Source of the DNA: F23-B02 sp963625685
GTDB lineage: Bacteria; Bacillota; Clostridia; Oscillospirales; Oscillospiraceae
Direction of reading: 5' to 3'
Assembly (NCBI GenBank): GCA_963625685.1
Contig: CAVFTR010000006.1
Coordinates: forward strand, 50,606 to 114,605
Length of the DNA stretch: 64,000 bases
The notes beneath the pieces were generated by a model that saw only the letters and a list, made by a program, of their open reading frames with translations, ran no database searches and was not told the DNA's origin. This document shows, piece after piece, positions 40,316 to 49,054 of the stretch (positions are counted from its first letter, which is position 1; every line of letters begins with the position of its first letter). Both the position numbers and the translations under genes were made by a program.

Positions 40316-41419
40316 TTACAAGTCTTTCAATGATTCATCAATGGGAATTGACTTTATATAGTGAGCATATCTTGCTTTTGCGCTCTTGCAAAAATGCTCA
40401 TCTATATGCTCCAAATCCCCATGGACAAACTGCATCATTGCCGGACATATATCGCAGAAATCGTATGCTTCACAGCGAAGGCACTTGTACGATGGGGATG
40501 CCTTCATTTTTGGGTACTGACTGAAGCTTTTCCAAACCTCGTCGAATGATTCTGAAGTCAGTTTCTTCCCTGCATGGCGAAACGACATACACGGGCATAT
40601 ATTGCCATCATAGTCAATCGCGCAACTTGCTCTGCCAAGTTTACATCTAAATAGTGGGCGTTCTTTTACGAGATCCACATATTCTGCATCTTCATCTTCG
40701 CCAAATGTGCGCGGCCTTTTATCAAATTCGGCGAACTCGTACCGCAATGAATCTTTGAGAGAAACAGCATAATCCTGAACGCTCGAGTCATTATCAATTG
40801 AGGGAAATATCTCAAAACCTGTTCGGAAGTGGATATTAAAGTCTTCTGCAATTTGCTTAATCTGTGGCAATTCATGATAGTACAGATTAAGTACTGGCGC
40901 TTTGACAGATACTCGTACTCCGGCAGCCAAAAGACTTTTAATATTTGAGATGACCTTTTCAAACGCTCCAGATATTCCAGTGACTTTCCGATACGTTTCT
41001 TCGCAAGAGCCGTACAATGATATATCCACAAGAAGCGGTGGATATTGAGAAAAGACTTGAATATCTTTCTCAGTAATTAAGGCTCCGTTTGTGTACAACT
41101 CTATAATGAAACCTTTTCGTTTTGCGTAGAGATAGATATCAAGAAAGTCTTTGCGAGTAAAAATGTCTCCACCCGTAAAGGTGATAAAGAGAACTTCTTT
41201 CTCATACAGAATATCTATTATTCGAATGATCTCATCGTATGGCAATTCATCCGATCTATGATGATCGTGCAAATAGCAATGGACACAGTTAAAATTGCAT
41301 CTTGGTGTAAGCTCGAATATCACTGAATACAGTTGATGCTTGCTTTCCCATTGTGTTCTCTTGTCTGTAGCAAAGTCCAACACCTGCATCTGGACTCTTT
41401 CGAGAAACGGATCATCCAT
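40316..41419 (-). CDS. Radical SAM/SPASM RiPP-modifying enzyme
   Basis: A 367-residue radical SAM protein. The 4Fe-4S site CNFNCVHC is at residues 41-48 (CxxxCxxC), followed by FTGGDIFTRKDFLDI (GGE-like SAM-binding region). The C-terminal SPASM-type Cys set lies at CKLGRASCAIDYDGNICPC and CLRCEAYDFCDICP, with a last HFC. Such enzymes bind auxiliary clusters and install C-S or C-C crosslinks in peptides. The ATG is 1 nt after the PqqD stop, with GGAGGTGG inside the end of that gene, so the two are coupled. The substrate is probably the 40-residue peptide downstream. Confidence 0.88.
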   Translation of the reverse strand: MDDPFLERVQMQVLDFATDKRTQWESKHQLYSVIFELTPRCNFNCVHCYLHDHHRSDELPYDEIIRIIDILYEKEVLFITFTGGDIFTRKDFLDIYLYAKRKGFIIELYTNGALITEKDIQVFSQYPPLLVDISLYGSCEETYRKVTGISGAFEKVISNIKSLLAAGVRVSVKAPVLNLYYHELPQIKQIAEDFNIHFRTGFEIFPSIDNDSSVQDYAVSLKDSLRYEFAEFDKRPRTFGEDEDAEYVDLVKERPLFRCKLGRASCAIDYDGNICPCMSFRHAGKKLTSESFDEVWKSFSQYPKMKASPSYKCLRCEAYDFCDICPAMMQFVHGDLEHIDEHFCKSAKARYAHYIKSIPIDESLKDL

Positions 41420-41420
41420 A

Positions 41421-41705
41421 TCAATCCACCTCCAAAATGAACTGCTTGCTGACTAAGGTATTTAGGAATTCCATCACGTCGGAGTGGATAATCTGATAAT
41501 CGATGTCATCAATAATTGCAGCTTTAAGGAGTTCTGTGAGTTCATCGGCAGTTTTTGCTGTACTAAGATTCTTCCAGAGAAACATGCCGGTACGGTTTAT
41601 TTCGTAAAGAGCGCAACGATCACCGCGGTAATTATCAGTAATATCTATCAGAAAAAAAGAGCCATGTATTTCGCGCTCTACGATATTATCGTTTGTTTTG
41701 TACAT
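41421..41705 (-). CDS. PqqD-like peptide chaperone (RiPP recognition element)
   Basis: A 94-residue stand-alone PqqD-family protein (YKTNDNIVEREIHGSFFLIDI...RCALYEINRTGMFLWKNLSTAKTADELTELL...FLNTLVSKQFILEV). The L-Y-x-I-N-x-x-G-x-x-L/F-W pattern is typical of RiPP recognition elements that present the leader peptide to the radical SAM enzyme. The start is ATG 41705 after AGGTG. It lies between a strong hairpin (41746-41774) and the radical SAM gene. Confidence 0.85.
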   Translation of the reverse strand: MYKTNDNIVEREIHGSFFLIDITDNYRGDRCALYEINRTGMFLWKNLSTAKTADELTELLKAAIIDDIDYQIIHSDVMEFLNTLVSKQFILEVD

Positions 41706-41745
41706 GATACACACCTAAAATCACTACTTGTGCTAATTAATTATC

Positions 41746-41774
41746 GCAGGGTGGGTATGTGTTACCCACCCTGC
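41746..41774 (-). promoter_or_regulatory. Strong hairpin between the array and the RiPP cassette
   Basis: GCAGGGTGGGTA and TACCCACCCTGC form a perfect 12-bp stem with a 5-nt loop. There is no U-tract on either side. It may be a processing or attenuation element separating expression of the RiPP cassette from upstream genes. Confidence 0.5.
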
Positions 41775-41791
41775 TGAGTTTTGGGTAACAA

Positions 41792-42274
41792 TTAGCTTAT
41801 TACCTGGTCAAGAATGTACTGGACAGCATCATAATAGTTTTGCTCCGCTTCCAGCTTTTGCTTGCTCTTTCCGATGTTTCTGATACCAGAGCCGATCATT
41901 GATCCGATCTTGTAGGACATATCCTTTCCGCGTCTATCCTGCTTGGCATATTCTGCTCTTGCAAATTTGTCCATTTGCTTGCTGGCTCCAAAATCATTAA
42001 CTGCTACAAAAGCAAGAATGCCCTCTTGCTGGACTCTAATGCAAAACAAGAAGTAGTCGTTTCTGTGCTCGGGGTGGTACATAACGATGCAATCCTCTAT
42101 CTTCTTGTTGAACATACCGCCGGACTTGACTTGATCGGCATAAAATGCGACGGGAATCCCGTTTTTCTCAGCTTCAGCAGTCAATGCCTCTTTCACGGCG
42201 TCAAGTGTGATTCCTGACCCATTATCATACTTATATGTAGGTCTAAATTCTCTCAGTTCATCACTCTTGATCAT
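41792..42274 (-). CDS. Hypothetical protein (160 aa)
   Basis: An intact 160-residue soluble protein without membrane segments. It contains YDNGSGITLDAVKEALTAEAEKNGIPVAFYADQ, DCIVMYHPEHRNDYFLFCIRVQQEGILAFVAV and a Lys/Arg-rich segment followed by SYKIGSMIGSGIRNIGKSKQKLEAEQNYYDAVQYILDQ. The alternation of strands and helices suggests a single compact alpha/beta domain. AGGAGG precedes the ATG and it follows the Sel1 gene by 17 nt. I do not recognise a family. Confidence 0.7.
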   Translation of the reverse strand: MIKSDELREFRPTYKYDNGSGITLDAVKEALTAEAEKNGIPVAFYADQVKSGGMFNKKIEDCIVMYHPEHRNDYFLFCIRVQQEGILAFVAVNDFGASKQMDKFARAEYAKQDRRGKDMSYKIGSMIGSGIRNIGKSKQKLEAEQNYYDAVQYILDQVIS

Positions 42275-42291
42275 TTCGATCCTCCTTCCTT

Positions 42292-45072
42292 TTAGAATGG
42301 TCTATCATTATATGGCGTACTTTCTACACCACTGCTCTGCAGTCTGTCAACCATCCTGTCGAGTTTGCCTTTCCATAATCTCTTGAACCAGGATGTGTGA
42401 CCAAACCATTTCACCAATGTGGGGCTAACCGTATAATACAGCTTAATGAAAGCACGACCATACCATGTTTCCGCTAACGTGTAGTCACGATAGCGCCTCA
42501 ATGTCCACACCTCGGGGCAATCATACGATCCATAAACAGCAGTTGCGACATAGCAGCCACCGGATTTTTGAGGTGCAGACGGCTGTGTTGTCTGATAGCC
42601 TCTGTTGTAATTATTCCCACCTTGCATCTCTTGTTCCAAAATCCGTGCATTAGATTGAGCGTCAGCATGACCTTCTGCAGCAGCTTGGCGCCACCAATAA
42701 AGCGCCTGAGAATCATCCTTAGCTGTTCCCCAACCATTGTGATAGCAAAGGCCAAGATTGTATTTTGCGGTTGTATTTCCGCGTGAGGCCAACTGCTGCC
42801 AAAGCGGGAAAGCACGATAATGATTGTTGGTTTTGGTGGCATACATCAAGGCAAGGCTAAAGACAGCGTCCTCGTAATAGTTGCTTTCGCCATTAGCGAT
42901 AACCTCATTGTAAAGTGTTTCTGCCTTACTATAGTTTGCGATGATACCCTCACCCTCGGCATACATATATGCAAGACAAAACTTGGCTTGGATATTTCCT
43001 TGTGCAGCAGCTTTCTCAAACCACTGAGCGGCAAGGGCTTTATTGACGGGGGTGCCGTCACCGTTCCGATAGCAGATGGCAAGATTCTTCTGTGCAAATT
43101 CCTCGTCCTGTTCTGCTGCCATAGAAAACCAGCGGAATGCTTCGTAATCATTCTTCGGAACGCCATTTCCTGTTGCATAGCATACGCCAAGAGCACCTTG
43201 TGCTTCTCCAAAGCCTTCATCGGCGGCTTTTTTATAAAGCTCGATTGCACGGGCTTTGTTCACCGGTACTCCATCAGCGCCATCAAGGTATACTCCTGCC
43301 AAATCGCTCATCGCCTTAAGGTGACCAGCGGCGCTGGCTTTTTCCCAATACTGGACGGCTGTGGAGGCATCCCCAAAAATCATTTCATGGAATCCCATCA
43401 ATGCCTGCGAAATTGTGTGTCCACCATCGGCGGCGTTCTTGAGCCATCTGTTGGCCTTCTCATGATCTTCTTCCACTCCGACGCCGTTCCAGTACGCTTC
43501 ATAAACATGATACTGAGCCTCAACGTCGCCCTTATCGGCACGTTGAAGATTGAATTCAAAAGCCTTTTTGGGATCGACATCCGGTGAGTTTATATTTTTA
43601 TAGACAAACGCAAGAAGATCGTCTGCATCTGCCCTTCCTGCAGCCTTTGCTTTTTCAAGGTATTCAATCGCAAGCTTTACATCTTTTTGTGTTCCGTCAC
43701 CATCATGAAGCATCATTCCGGTCTTTGCCATACCACGAGCACTTCCATGATCGGCGGCATACTTATAGAGCTCGAATGCTTTTTGAGCGTTCTGTTCAAC
43801 ACCCCAGCCATTTTCGTACATACATGCAAGGCAGCAAGCTCCATCCTCGGAACCGTTCTCATAGGCCTCCCTATAGTAGCTGACTGCCTTTGCATAGTCA
43901 GTGCCGGCAAACCCGTCCTTGTCATACGCAAGTCCAAGTTTTACGCATGCCATCATATTGCCAAGGGCTTTTGCTTTTTCAAACCATTCAAGTGCTTTTA
44001 CTGCATTGACCTCGACACCGTCGCCATCACGATAGCATTCGCCAAGACACTCTGCAGCTCTGCTGTGGTCTTTATTGGCTGCGATTTCCCAAAGTTGAAC
44101 AGCTTTGCCTCTGTCTTTCTCCAAACCGGCATCGCCACTATAGAGATACAAGCCCTTTAGGAAGCAAGCATTTGCATATTCATCCTCAACTGCCTCGTTG
44201 AGGTATTGCATAGCTTTTTCCATGTCTTTCTCTGTCCCGCTTCCATCACGATAGCAGAAGTGAGTCCTGACCATGCCCTCATAATAACCGTCATCAGCGA
44301 CGGCTTTTACCAATTCAAAATACCTGGTTTGGGATGTGCTGGCATCAACTTCGGGATACAGATCTTCGAGATTGTCCATTGCCTTCTTGGAGCCACCTTC
44401 TTTGGCGGCTTTTTCAAACCATTCAATGGCCTTGTTCTTATCGAGGGCAACTCCGTATCCGTTGTTATAACACACGCCAAGGTTTTCCATCGCAGTCGAG
44501 CTTCCGGCATTCGCCGATTTCTCCATCAGATCAATACCTTTTTTCTTATCTGCTTCAACATGATCGCCTTGCAAATAAGCACATGCCAGATCAAGAGTAG
44601 CGCTATTATTTCCGATTTCATCCGCTTTGATGAGGTACTCAATGTATTTCTGATAATCCTGGGGGACGATAACGCCTTCGTTGTAGATATTTGCAATATC
44701 ATACGGAGCGTCAACATCTCCGTTTTCATAGGCTTTTTGATACCATTCAAGACATTCGGGATCGTTCCTTTTTTTAAGACTATCTGCGAGATTATACTGC
44801 GCATTGGAATAGCCTAACTCGGCAGCTTTCCTATAAAGATCCATAGCCTTATCGGTGTTTTCTTCCACCCCAACGCCATTGTTATAGCAGTTGCCAAGAT
44901 TGTTGATCGCTCTTGCATTGTTTGGATCAAACTCGAGAGCTTTGGTATATAACTCGAATGCTTTCCCTCGATTTTCCTCGCCATCTTCCCGATCATAATA
45001 GGCAAATCCCAGGGAGATAATGGCATCAACACTACCGGACTCAGCTTTTTCAATAAGTTCTCTGTCAATCAT
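42292..45072 (-). CDS. Sel1-repeat protein with CFI-box C-terminal domain
   Basis: A 926-residue protein made of about 20-22 Sel1-like TPR repeats (residues ~5-825, for example AINNLGNCYNNGVGVEENTDKAM and AKYNLGLCYHNGWGTAKDDSQAL). A Gly/Asn/Gln linker and a ~85-residue C-terminal domain starting CYVATAVYGSYDCPEVWTLR follow. The latter matches the CFI-box C-terminal domain, with hydrophobic segments (FIKLYYTVSPTLVKWFG) that may insert in the membrane. Sel1 solenoids scaffold complexes. Start is ATG 45072, 7 nt after GGAGG; an upstream in-frame ATG (45090) precedes that site. It overlaps no gene and follows the third coiled-coil paralogue by 14 nt. Confidence 0.88.
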   Translation of the reverse strand: MIDRELIEKAESGSVDAIISLGFAYYDREDGEENRGKAFELYTKALEFDPNNARAINNLGNCYNNGVGVEENTDKAMDLYRKAAELGYSNAQYNLADSLKKRNDPECLEWYQKAYENGDVDAPYDIANIYNEGVIVPQDYQKYIEYLIKADEIGNNSATLDLACAYLQGDHVEADKKKGIDLMEKSANAGSSTAMENLGVCYNNGYGVALDKNKAIEWFEKAAKEGGSKKAMDNLEDLYPEVDASTSQTRYFELVKAVADDGYYEGMVRTHFCYRDGSGTEKDMEKAMQYLNEAVEDEYANACFLKGLYLYSGDAGLEKDRGKAVQLWEIAANKDHSRAAECLGECYRDGDGVEVNAVKALEWFEKAKALGNMMACVKLGLAYDKDGFAGTDYAKAVSYYREAYENGSEDGACCLACMYENGWGVEQNAQKAFELYKYAADHGSARGMAKTGMMLHDGDGTQKDVKLAIEYLEKAKAAGRADADDLLAFVYKNINSPDVDPKKAFEFNLQRADKGDVEAQYHVYEAYWNGVGVEEDHEKANRWLKNAADGGHTISQALMGFHEMIFGDASTAVQYWEKASAAGHLKAMSDLAGVYLDGADGVPVNKARAIELYKKAADEGFGEAQGALGVCYATGNGVPKNDYEAFRWFSMAAEQDEEFAQKNLAICYRNGDGTPVNKALAAQWFEKAAAQGNIQAKFCLAYMYAEGEGIIANYSKAETLYNEVIANGESNYYEDAVFSLALMYATKTNNHYRAFPLWQQLASRGNTTAKYNLGLCYHNGWGTAKDDSQALYWWRQAAAEGHADAQSNARILEQEMQGGNNYNRGYQTTQPSAPQKSGGCYVATAVYGSYDCPEVWTLRRYRDYTLAETWYGRAFIKLYYTVSPTLVKWFGHTSWFKRLWKGKLDRMVDRLQSSGVESTPYNDRPF

Positions 45073-45086
45073 TGTGAAACCTCCAT

Positions 45087-46802
45087 TCAAATTTTGTGTA
45101 GTTCATCAAGGATTCTGTCATGGTATGCATCATATTCATCCAGTTCTCTTTGATACTGTTTGAATTCTGTAAATAGTTGCTGCATAGTAGCAGAAGTTGT
45201 CTTAATGCTTTCAGCACAAGACTGTTCAAGTTGTTTCCGCTTGGACTTATTAGATAACAGAGTAACCAAGCCATAGCCAGCTCCACCAAGGGTTAGAATC
45301 AGCAGCCAGAAGCCGACAAAAAAGCAACCGACAATCGCAGCAGCTCCGACTCCGAAGCCTATATATGCAGGCCAGTCTTTTATTGCTGCAAGAGAGGTGT
45401 CTCTCTTAGATGTGAAGAAAGAGTTAATCTTTTGTTGTTCTTCATCTTCACGCTTGAAGTTAGCAACAGTAGAATATTCACCAATATTGACTTGATAATT
45501 GACTTTACGGCGGCTCCGGTAATCTTCAGTATGAGATTCAACCGCCTTCTCTTGAAGCATTTTCGTTAGCGTGAACATGCTCAGTCTGATTTGGCCGTTT
45601 ACATCTTGGGCATCCCGCTCATAGATCCAGTCGATCATCTCTGCGATCAGATTGAGATCATTCGCCTTTTTGGCCTGTTCTGCAGCGAATTGCTCTTTGG
45701 CTACATCAACTTCTCCTTCAAGACGGATGACAAGTTCATTATAGGCAATCTCATCATATACGTCTTTCTCTACCTGATTCGGGGCTGCAATTATCTCGTC
45801 AATATAGCCCTTGAGGAACGTGTTCTTTTCCTCTGCCGGGACATTTACTGTCTTGAGGATGAATTCAAGAATATTGATATTGTTCTTTGCCTGCATCATA
45901 ACGGCAGAGAGCTGATCAAATTCACTGCAGCACTTTCTCAGCATGGTGTACTGGAGCTGATCTGAAGGCTGCATACGATTGAAATAGCGGCGAATCTGAT
46001 GGATGATCTCATCTTCGCTGTAGCCTGATGCTCGCATATTGGCATCGACCACTTTCTTAATGAACGTGAAGACCTCGTCCTTTGTTCTCTCATCCACGGT
46101 ATCAGCGAGCGTTTTGCTAACGAGAGAGAAAAGCATTAGGAAGGTTCTCTGATCGCTTCCTTTAAGATCACATTCCTGATATGTATAGAACCATTTCAGA
46201 GCTGCTTCTTCTCGCCCCATCCTGAGATTAAAGAGCATGTAGAAGATTGCGCTATTCTTTTTATCAAGCTTGATTGCTCGATCCATCGCTCTGTCGGCAA
46301 GTTCCTTATCATCATTACGCCAAGCCATAACGCTGATGAGCACACAAGTGAGCCAGTAGTCCGGCGTTTGTAAATGCTGGATTTCAACGGATCTTGTAAT
46401 AGCCTGATCGCTTACCATTTGAACGTCCAGGTTGTCCATTATGCCTTGGACAATCTTTCTTACAGTTCTATAGTTTGCGAAATCGTAGTACTTCTTGTTA
46501 TTGGCTGCTCGGATTTTTTTATTCGCCAACTCTACATTCTTGAAACGGACATATAGCCGTTCAATGTCTCCCTGCAACGCTATAGCATCAACAACCCTCT
46601 GATGAGACGAGTGCATGCTTCCATTGCAGTTATCCAGTGTGTTGCGAATCTTGGTGTTATAATCTTCAAGATCTCTATGTGCGCGATCAACACCGTTCGC
46701 AACAGTTGACAGCTCTCCGCGCAGTTCAGAGTTATACTGCTGAACTTGTCTTAGTTCTCTCTCAAGTTGGTTGAGCTGACTTTGTAGTGCGTAATTACTC
46801 AT
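45087..46802 (-). CDS. Coiled-coil membrane protein, paralogue C of three
   Basis: A 571-residue protein starting at ATG 46802 (GGAGG upstream inside the AAA+ gene, which it overlaps). The N-terminal ~120 residues are coiled coil. A helical solenoid-like core with YWLTCVLISVMAWRNDDKEL and AALKWFYTY follows, then ~150 residues of helix. Near residues 485-530 there is a two-helix membrane hairpin (FGVGAAAIVGCFFVGFWLLIL). The tail is again coiled coil. The central motif is shared with the genes at 49055-50656 and 50676-52424, so the three arose by duplication. Function unknown. Confidence 0.8.
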   Translation of the reverse strand: MSNYALQSQLNQLERELRQVQQYNSELRGELSTVANGVDRAHRDLEDYNTKIRNTLDNCNGSMHSSHQRVVDAIALQGDIERLYVRFKNVELANKKIRAANNKKYYDFANYRTVRKIVQGIMDNLDVQMVSDQAITRSVEIQHLQTPDYWLTCVLISVMAWRNDDKELADRAMDRAIKLDKKNSAIFYMLFNLRMGREEAALKWFYTYQECDLKGSDQRTFLMLFSLVSKTLADTVDERTKDEVFTFIKKVVDANMRASGYSEDEIIHQIRRYFNRMQPSDQLQYTMLRKCCSEFDQLSAVMMQAKNNINILEFILKTVNVPAEEKNTFLKGYIDEIIAAPNQVEKDVYDEIAYNELVIRLEGEVDVAKEQFAAEQAKKANDLNLIAEMIDWIYERDAQDVNGQIRLSMFTLTKMLQEKAVESHTEDYRSRRKVNYQVNIGEYSTVANFKREDEEQQKINSFFTSKRDTSLAAIKDWPAYIGFGVGAAAIVGCFFVGFWLLILTLGGAGYGLVTLLSNKSKRKQLEQSCAESIKTTSATMQQLFTEFKQYQRELDEYDAYHDRILDELHKI

Positions 46803-48309
46803 CCTTATATCCTCCTGACTTACTCGATGCGGCAACAGCTCTTTCAGATCCCCATTTTCGGATTTTTGTCACCATATCGGGGTTATTTTGTGAAATGGGA
46901 ACTATCTTTTTGAAAGTTTCCATCAAAGATTCCTTCGTTATCACCGATTGCCCATTTATCAACGCTAATTGTGCAATGTCTTTAATGGCATACTCGATGT
47001 CTGAGTAGGAAAAGCCTTCGGACACTTGCAGCAAATCATTCATATCGTCAGATGAGATCTTAATATGAAGTGACTGCTTGGCATACTGAGCAATCGCGGC
47101 TTTTCGCTCTGCGGCATTCGGTAAATCAATGAAAAAGATTTCTGAAAATCGACCTTTTCTAAACAACTCAAACGGCAATGCCGAAATATCGTTCGCAGTT
47201 GCTACAAGAAACACTCGACTTTGGGATTCTTGGAGCCAGAACAGGAATTGTCCAAGGACACGTTTCCCTGTATCGTTTCCAGAGTCAGAAACAGAAAGCG
47301 CCTTTTCTATTTCATCTACCCAAACGACGCAAGGGGAAACATTATCGATAAATTGGAGGGCATCTTTCATCTTTTTCTCGCTTTCGCCAACCCATTTATC
47401 ATATACTGTGCCTATATCAAAACGGAAGAGGGGCAACTCCCATTCTTTAGCAACCATTTTTGCGGACAATGATTTGCCGCATCCTGGTACTCCGGCAAGA
47501 AGAATGCCTTTCGGTGTTGTGAGATCTCGCTGTTGTAAGTCTTCATCTGAAGCGAAGAATATGCTCTTTTTTGAATTGAGCCATTCTTTCAGCGCATCTA
47601 ATCCGGATACCGTCAAATTGCGGTCAACTTTAACCATTTGGATGCTTGATACAGCAGAATAGAGTCTGCTCTTTTGGCTGGTCAACCCATATAGATCTTC
47701 GCGGCCAAGTCTACTCTGACTAACAAGTGCAGTTGAGAGAATGTTCTCAATCTGTATCTCTGAAAACCCTCTCAAGAGAGTTGCTGCCATACGAATGTCT
47801 TCATCGTTCCATTCAATAGTGTATTTCCCACGGTATTGACTAATAAAGGATTTGATCTGACTTATTCTTTCCTCCATATCTGGATAATCCAAAGAGGTTA
47901 ACATACCAAACTGGGAGAGCCGTGACCATACAGGATCTGCGGTTATGAGAATGAGCGTACAGTTCGTTTCCTTTGCTAAATACAAGATGTTTAGAATCTC
48001 ACGGCTATATACGTTATCTTCACCGATGCGCTTTACATCACCAAATGCGAAGGTAGAATTCCGATTCTTCTTAAATGATGAAGCTATATACTGCAGTGGA
48101 TCACTATCAACATCCTTTGAAACATTGCTATTGAGAGCACAAACCTGTTTGGAATCAGTATAGTAACTAATATTAATATTCAGCTCTCTGGCGATCTCCT
48201 TCAGTATCCTTTCAACTCTTTCTCTTTCAGAAGAGTCGACAATAATGAGCGGAGTTCTTGCTCGTATATAGTTATATATTTCTGCTTTGGTTGAACTGTA
48301 ATTGCCCAT
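46795..48309 (-). CDS. AAA+ ATPase, FtsH/Ycf46-like
   Basis: A 504-residue protein. The N-terminal ~230 residues form a Ycf46-like regulatory region (ARTPLIIVDSSERERVERILKEI; FSEIQIENILSTALV). The AAA+ module has Walker A AGVPGCGKSLSAK (~272-284), a pore-like FDIGTVYDKWVGESEKKM, Walker B CVVWVDEIEKAL, and sensor/arginine-finger motifs (LVATANDIS, ELFRKGRFSEIFF). It lacks an FtsH zinc-protease domain. It would act as an unfoldase or remodeller of membrane proteins. ATG 48309 follows AGGTGG. Confidence 0.88.
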   Translation of the reverse strand: MGNYSSTKAEIYNYIRARTPLIIVDSSERERVERILKEIARELNINISYYTDSKQVCALNSNVSKDVDSDPLQYIASSFKKNRNSTFAFGDVKRIGEDNVYSREILNILYLAKETNCTLILITADPVWSRLSQFGMLTSLDYPDMEERISQIKSFISQYRGKYTIEWNDEDIRMAATLLRGFSEIQIENILSTALVSQSRLGREDLYGLTSQKSRLYSAVSSIQMVKVDRNLTVSGLDALKEWLNSKKSIFFASDEDLQQRDLTTPKGILLAGVPGCGKSLSAKMVAKEWELPLFRFDIGTVYDKWVGESEKKMKDALQFIDNVSPCVVWVDEIEKALSVSDSGNDTGKRVLGQFLFWLQESQSRVFLVATANDISALPFELFRKGRFSEIFFIDLPNAAERKAAIAQYAKQSLHIKISSDDMNDLLQVSEGFSYSDIEYAIKDIAQLALINGQSVITKESLMETFKKIVPISQNNPDMVTKIRKWGSERAVAASSKSGGYKDE

Positions 48310-48326
48310 TCTGCCCACCTATGTCC

Positions 48327-48824
48327 TTAAAATAGTCTTATTCTTTTTACCAAGAAGAGGACGTCCTCTAACTCAGAATTGGAGAACTCCAAGGATTGTT
48401 CATATAGGAACTTTATTGTATCCTCCCAAAAGCTACTCATCTGTTCCTTAACCGAATCCTCCAAATCAGAGCGAAAATCCTTTGGAAGAAAAGATAGCTT
48501 TGTAAAAAACAGTGACTTCGCAACATCCTTTTTCAGACGCTTGAATAACAGCTCTGTTTGAGACAACTCGTTGAACGCGATATTCTCATTGAGATTTCGA
48601 ATAAATCGCTTTACACTCTTATCCAAAAAGGCATTTACTGTCTCTACGATCTGTTTTTGCAAAGCATTCTTCGTGAGGTCAGAGCCGACAAAGGAGCCCA
48701 TGCATGCTGCATCAAAAACCTCAGTGTCGGCACCTGACCCGTTTTTCATCATGTCAAAGCACACCAGCCAATCTTGATATGTAGAAGGTGCTTTTATCGC
48801 AGTGTGCTCAACTGCAATGCTCAT
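48327..48824 (-). CDS. Hypothetical helical protein (165 aa)
   Basis: A 165-residue, mostly helical soluble protein (KNALQKQIVETVNAFLDKSVKRFIRNLNENIAFNELSQTELLFKRLKKDVAKSLFF...DLEDSVKEQMSSFWEDTIKFLYEQSLEF). It is coupled by ATGA to the preceding 61-residue gene and lies 18 nt upstream of the AAA+ gene. It may be a cofactor of that ATPase. No recognised family. Confidence 0.7.
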   Translation of the reverse strand: MSIAVEHTAIKAPSTYQDWLVCFDMMKNGSGADTEVFDAACMGSFVGSDLTKNALQKQIVETVNAFLDKSVKRFIRNLNENIAFNELSQTELLFKRLKKDVAKSLFFTKLSFLPKDFRSDLEDSVKEQMSSFWEDTIKFLYEQSLEFSNSELEDVLFLVKRIRLF

Positions 48825-49006
48825 TTCAAGAAGCTATAGGGAGGCTCGAGGCTCCAACTCGGGAGTTTCTTGCTCATCTCCTTGAGACGCTCATCAGGGA
48901 TTTCGACATTGCCTGCATTGGGGGCAGCAAAATTATCACGAATGCGCTGCTCCATCATCTGCTCGAACTCCATATCTTGGTTCTGATTGTTCTGCTCGTT
49001 ACTCAT
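48821..49006 (-). CDS. Small hydrophilic protein (61 aa)
   Basis: ATG 49006 follows AAAGGAG. The product is Gln/Asn/Glu-rich at its N-terminus (MSNEQNNQNQDMEFEQMMEQRIRDN) and ends KKLPSWSLEPPYSFLK. It overlaps the next gene by four bases. The tail with several aromatic residues may be a short binding motif. The good ribosome site and translational coupling support expression; there is no known family. Confidence 0.6.
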   Translation of the reverse strand: MSNEQNNQNQDMEFEQMMEQRIRDNFAAPNAGNVEIPDERLKEMSKKLPSWSLEPPYSFLK

Positions 49007-49054
49007 GGTTATTACTCCTTTTTCTAAATTGATTGGTTTATTGATAGTTCTCTA

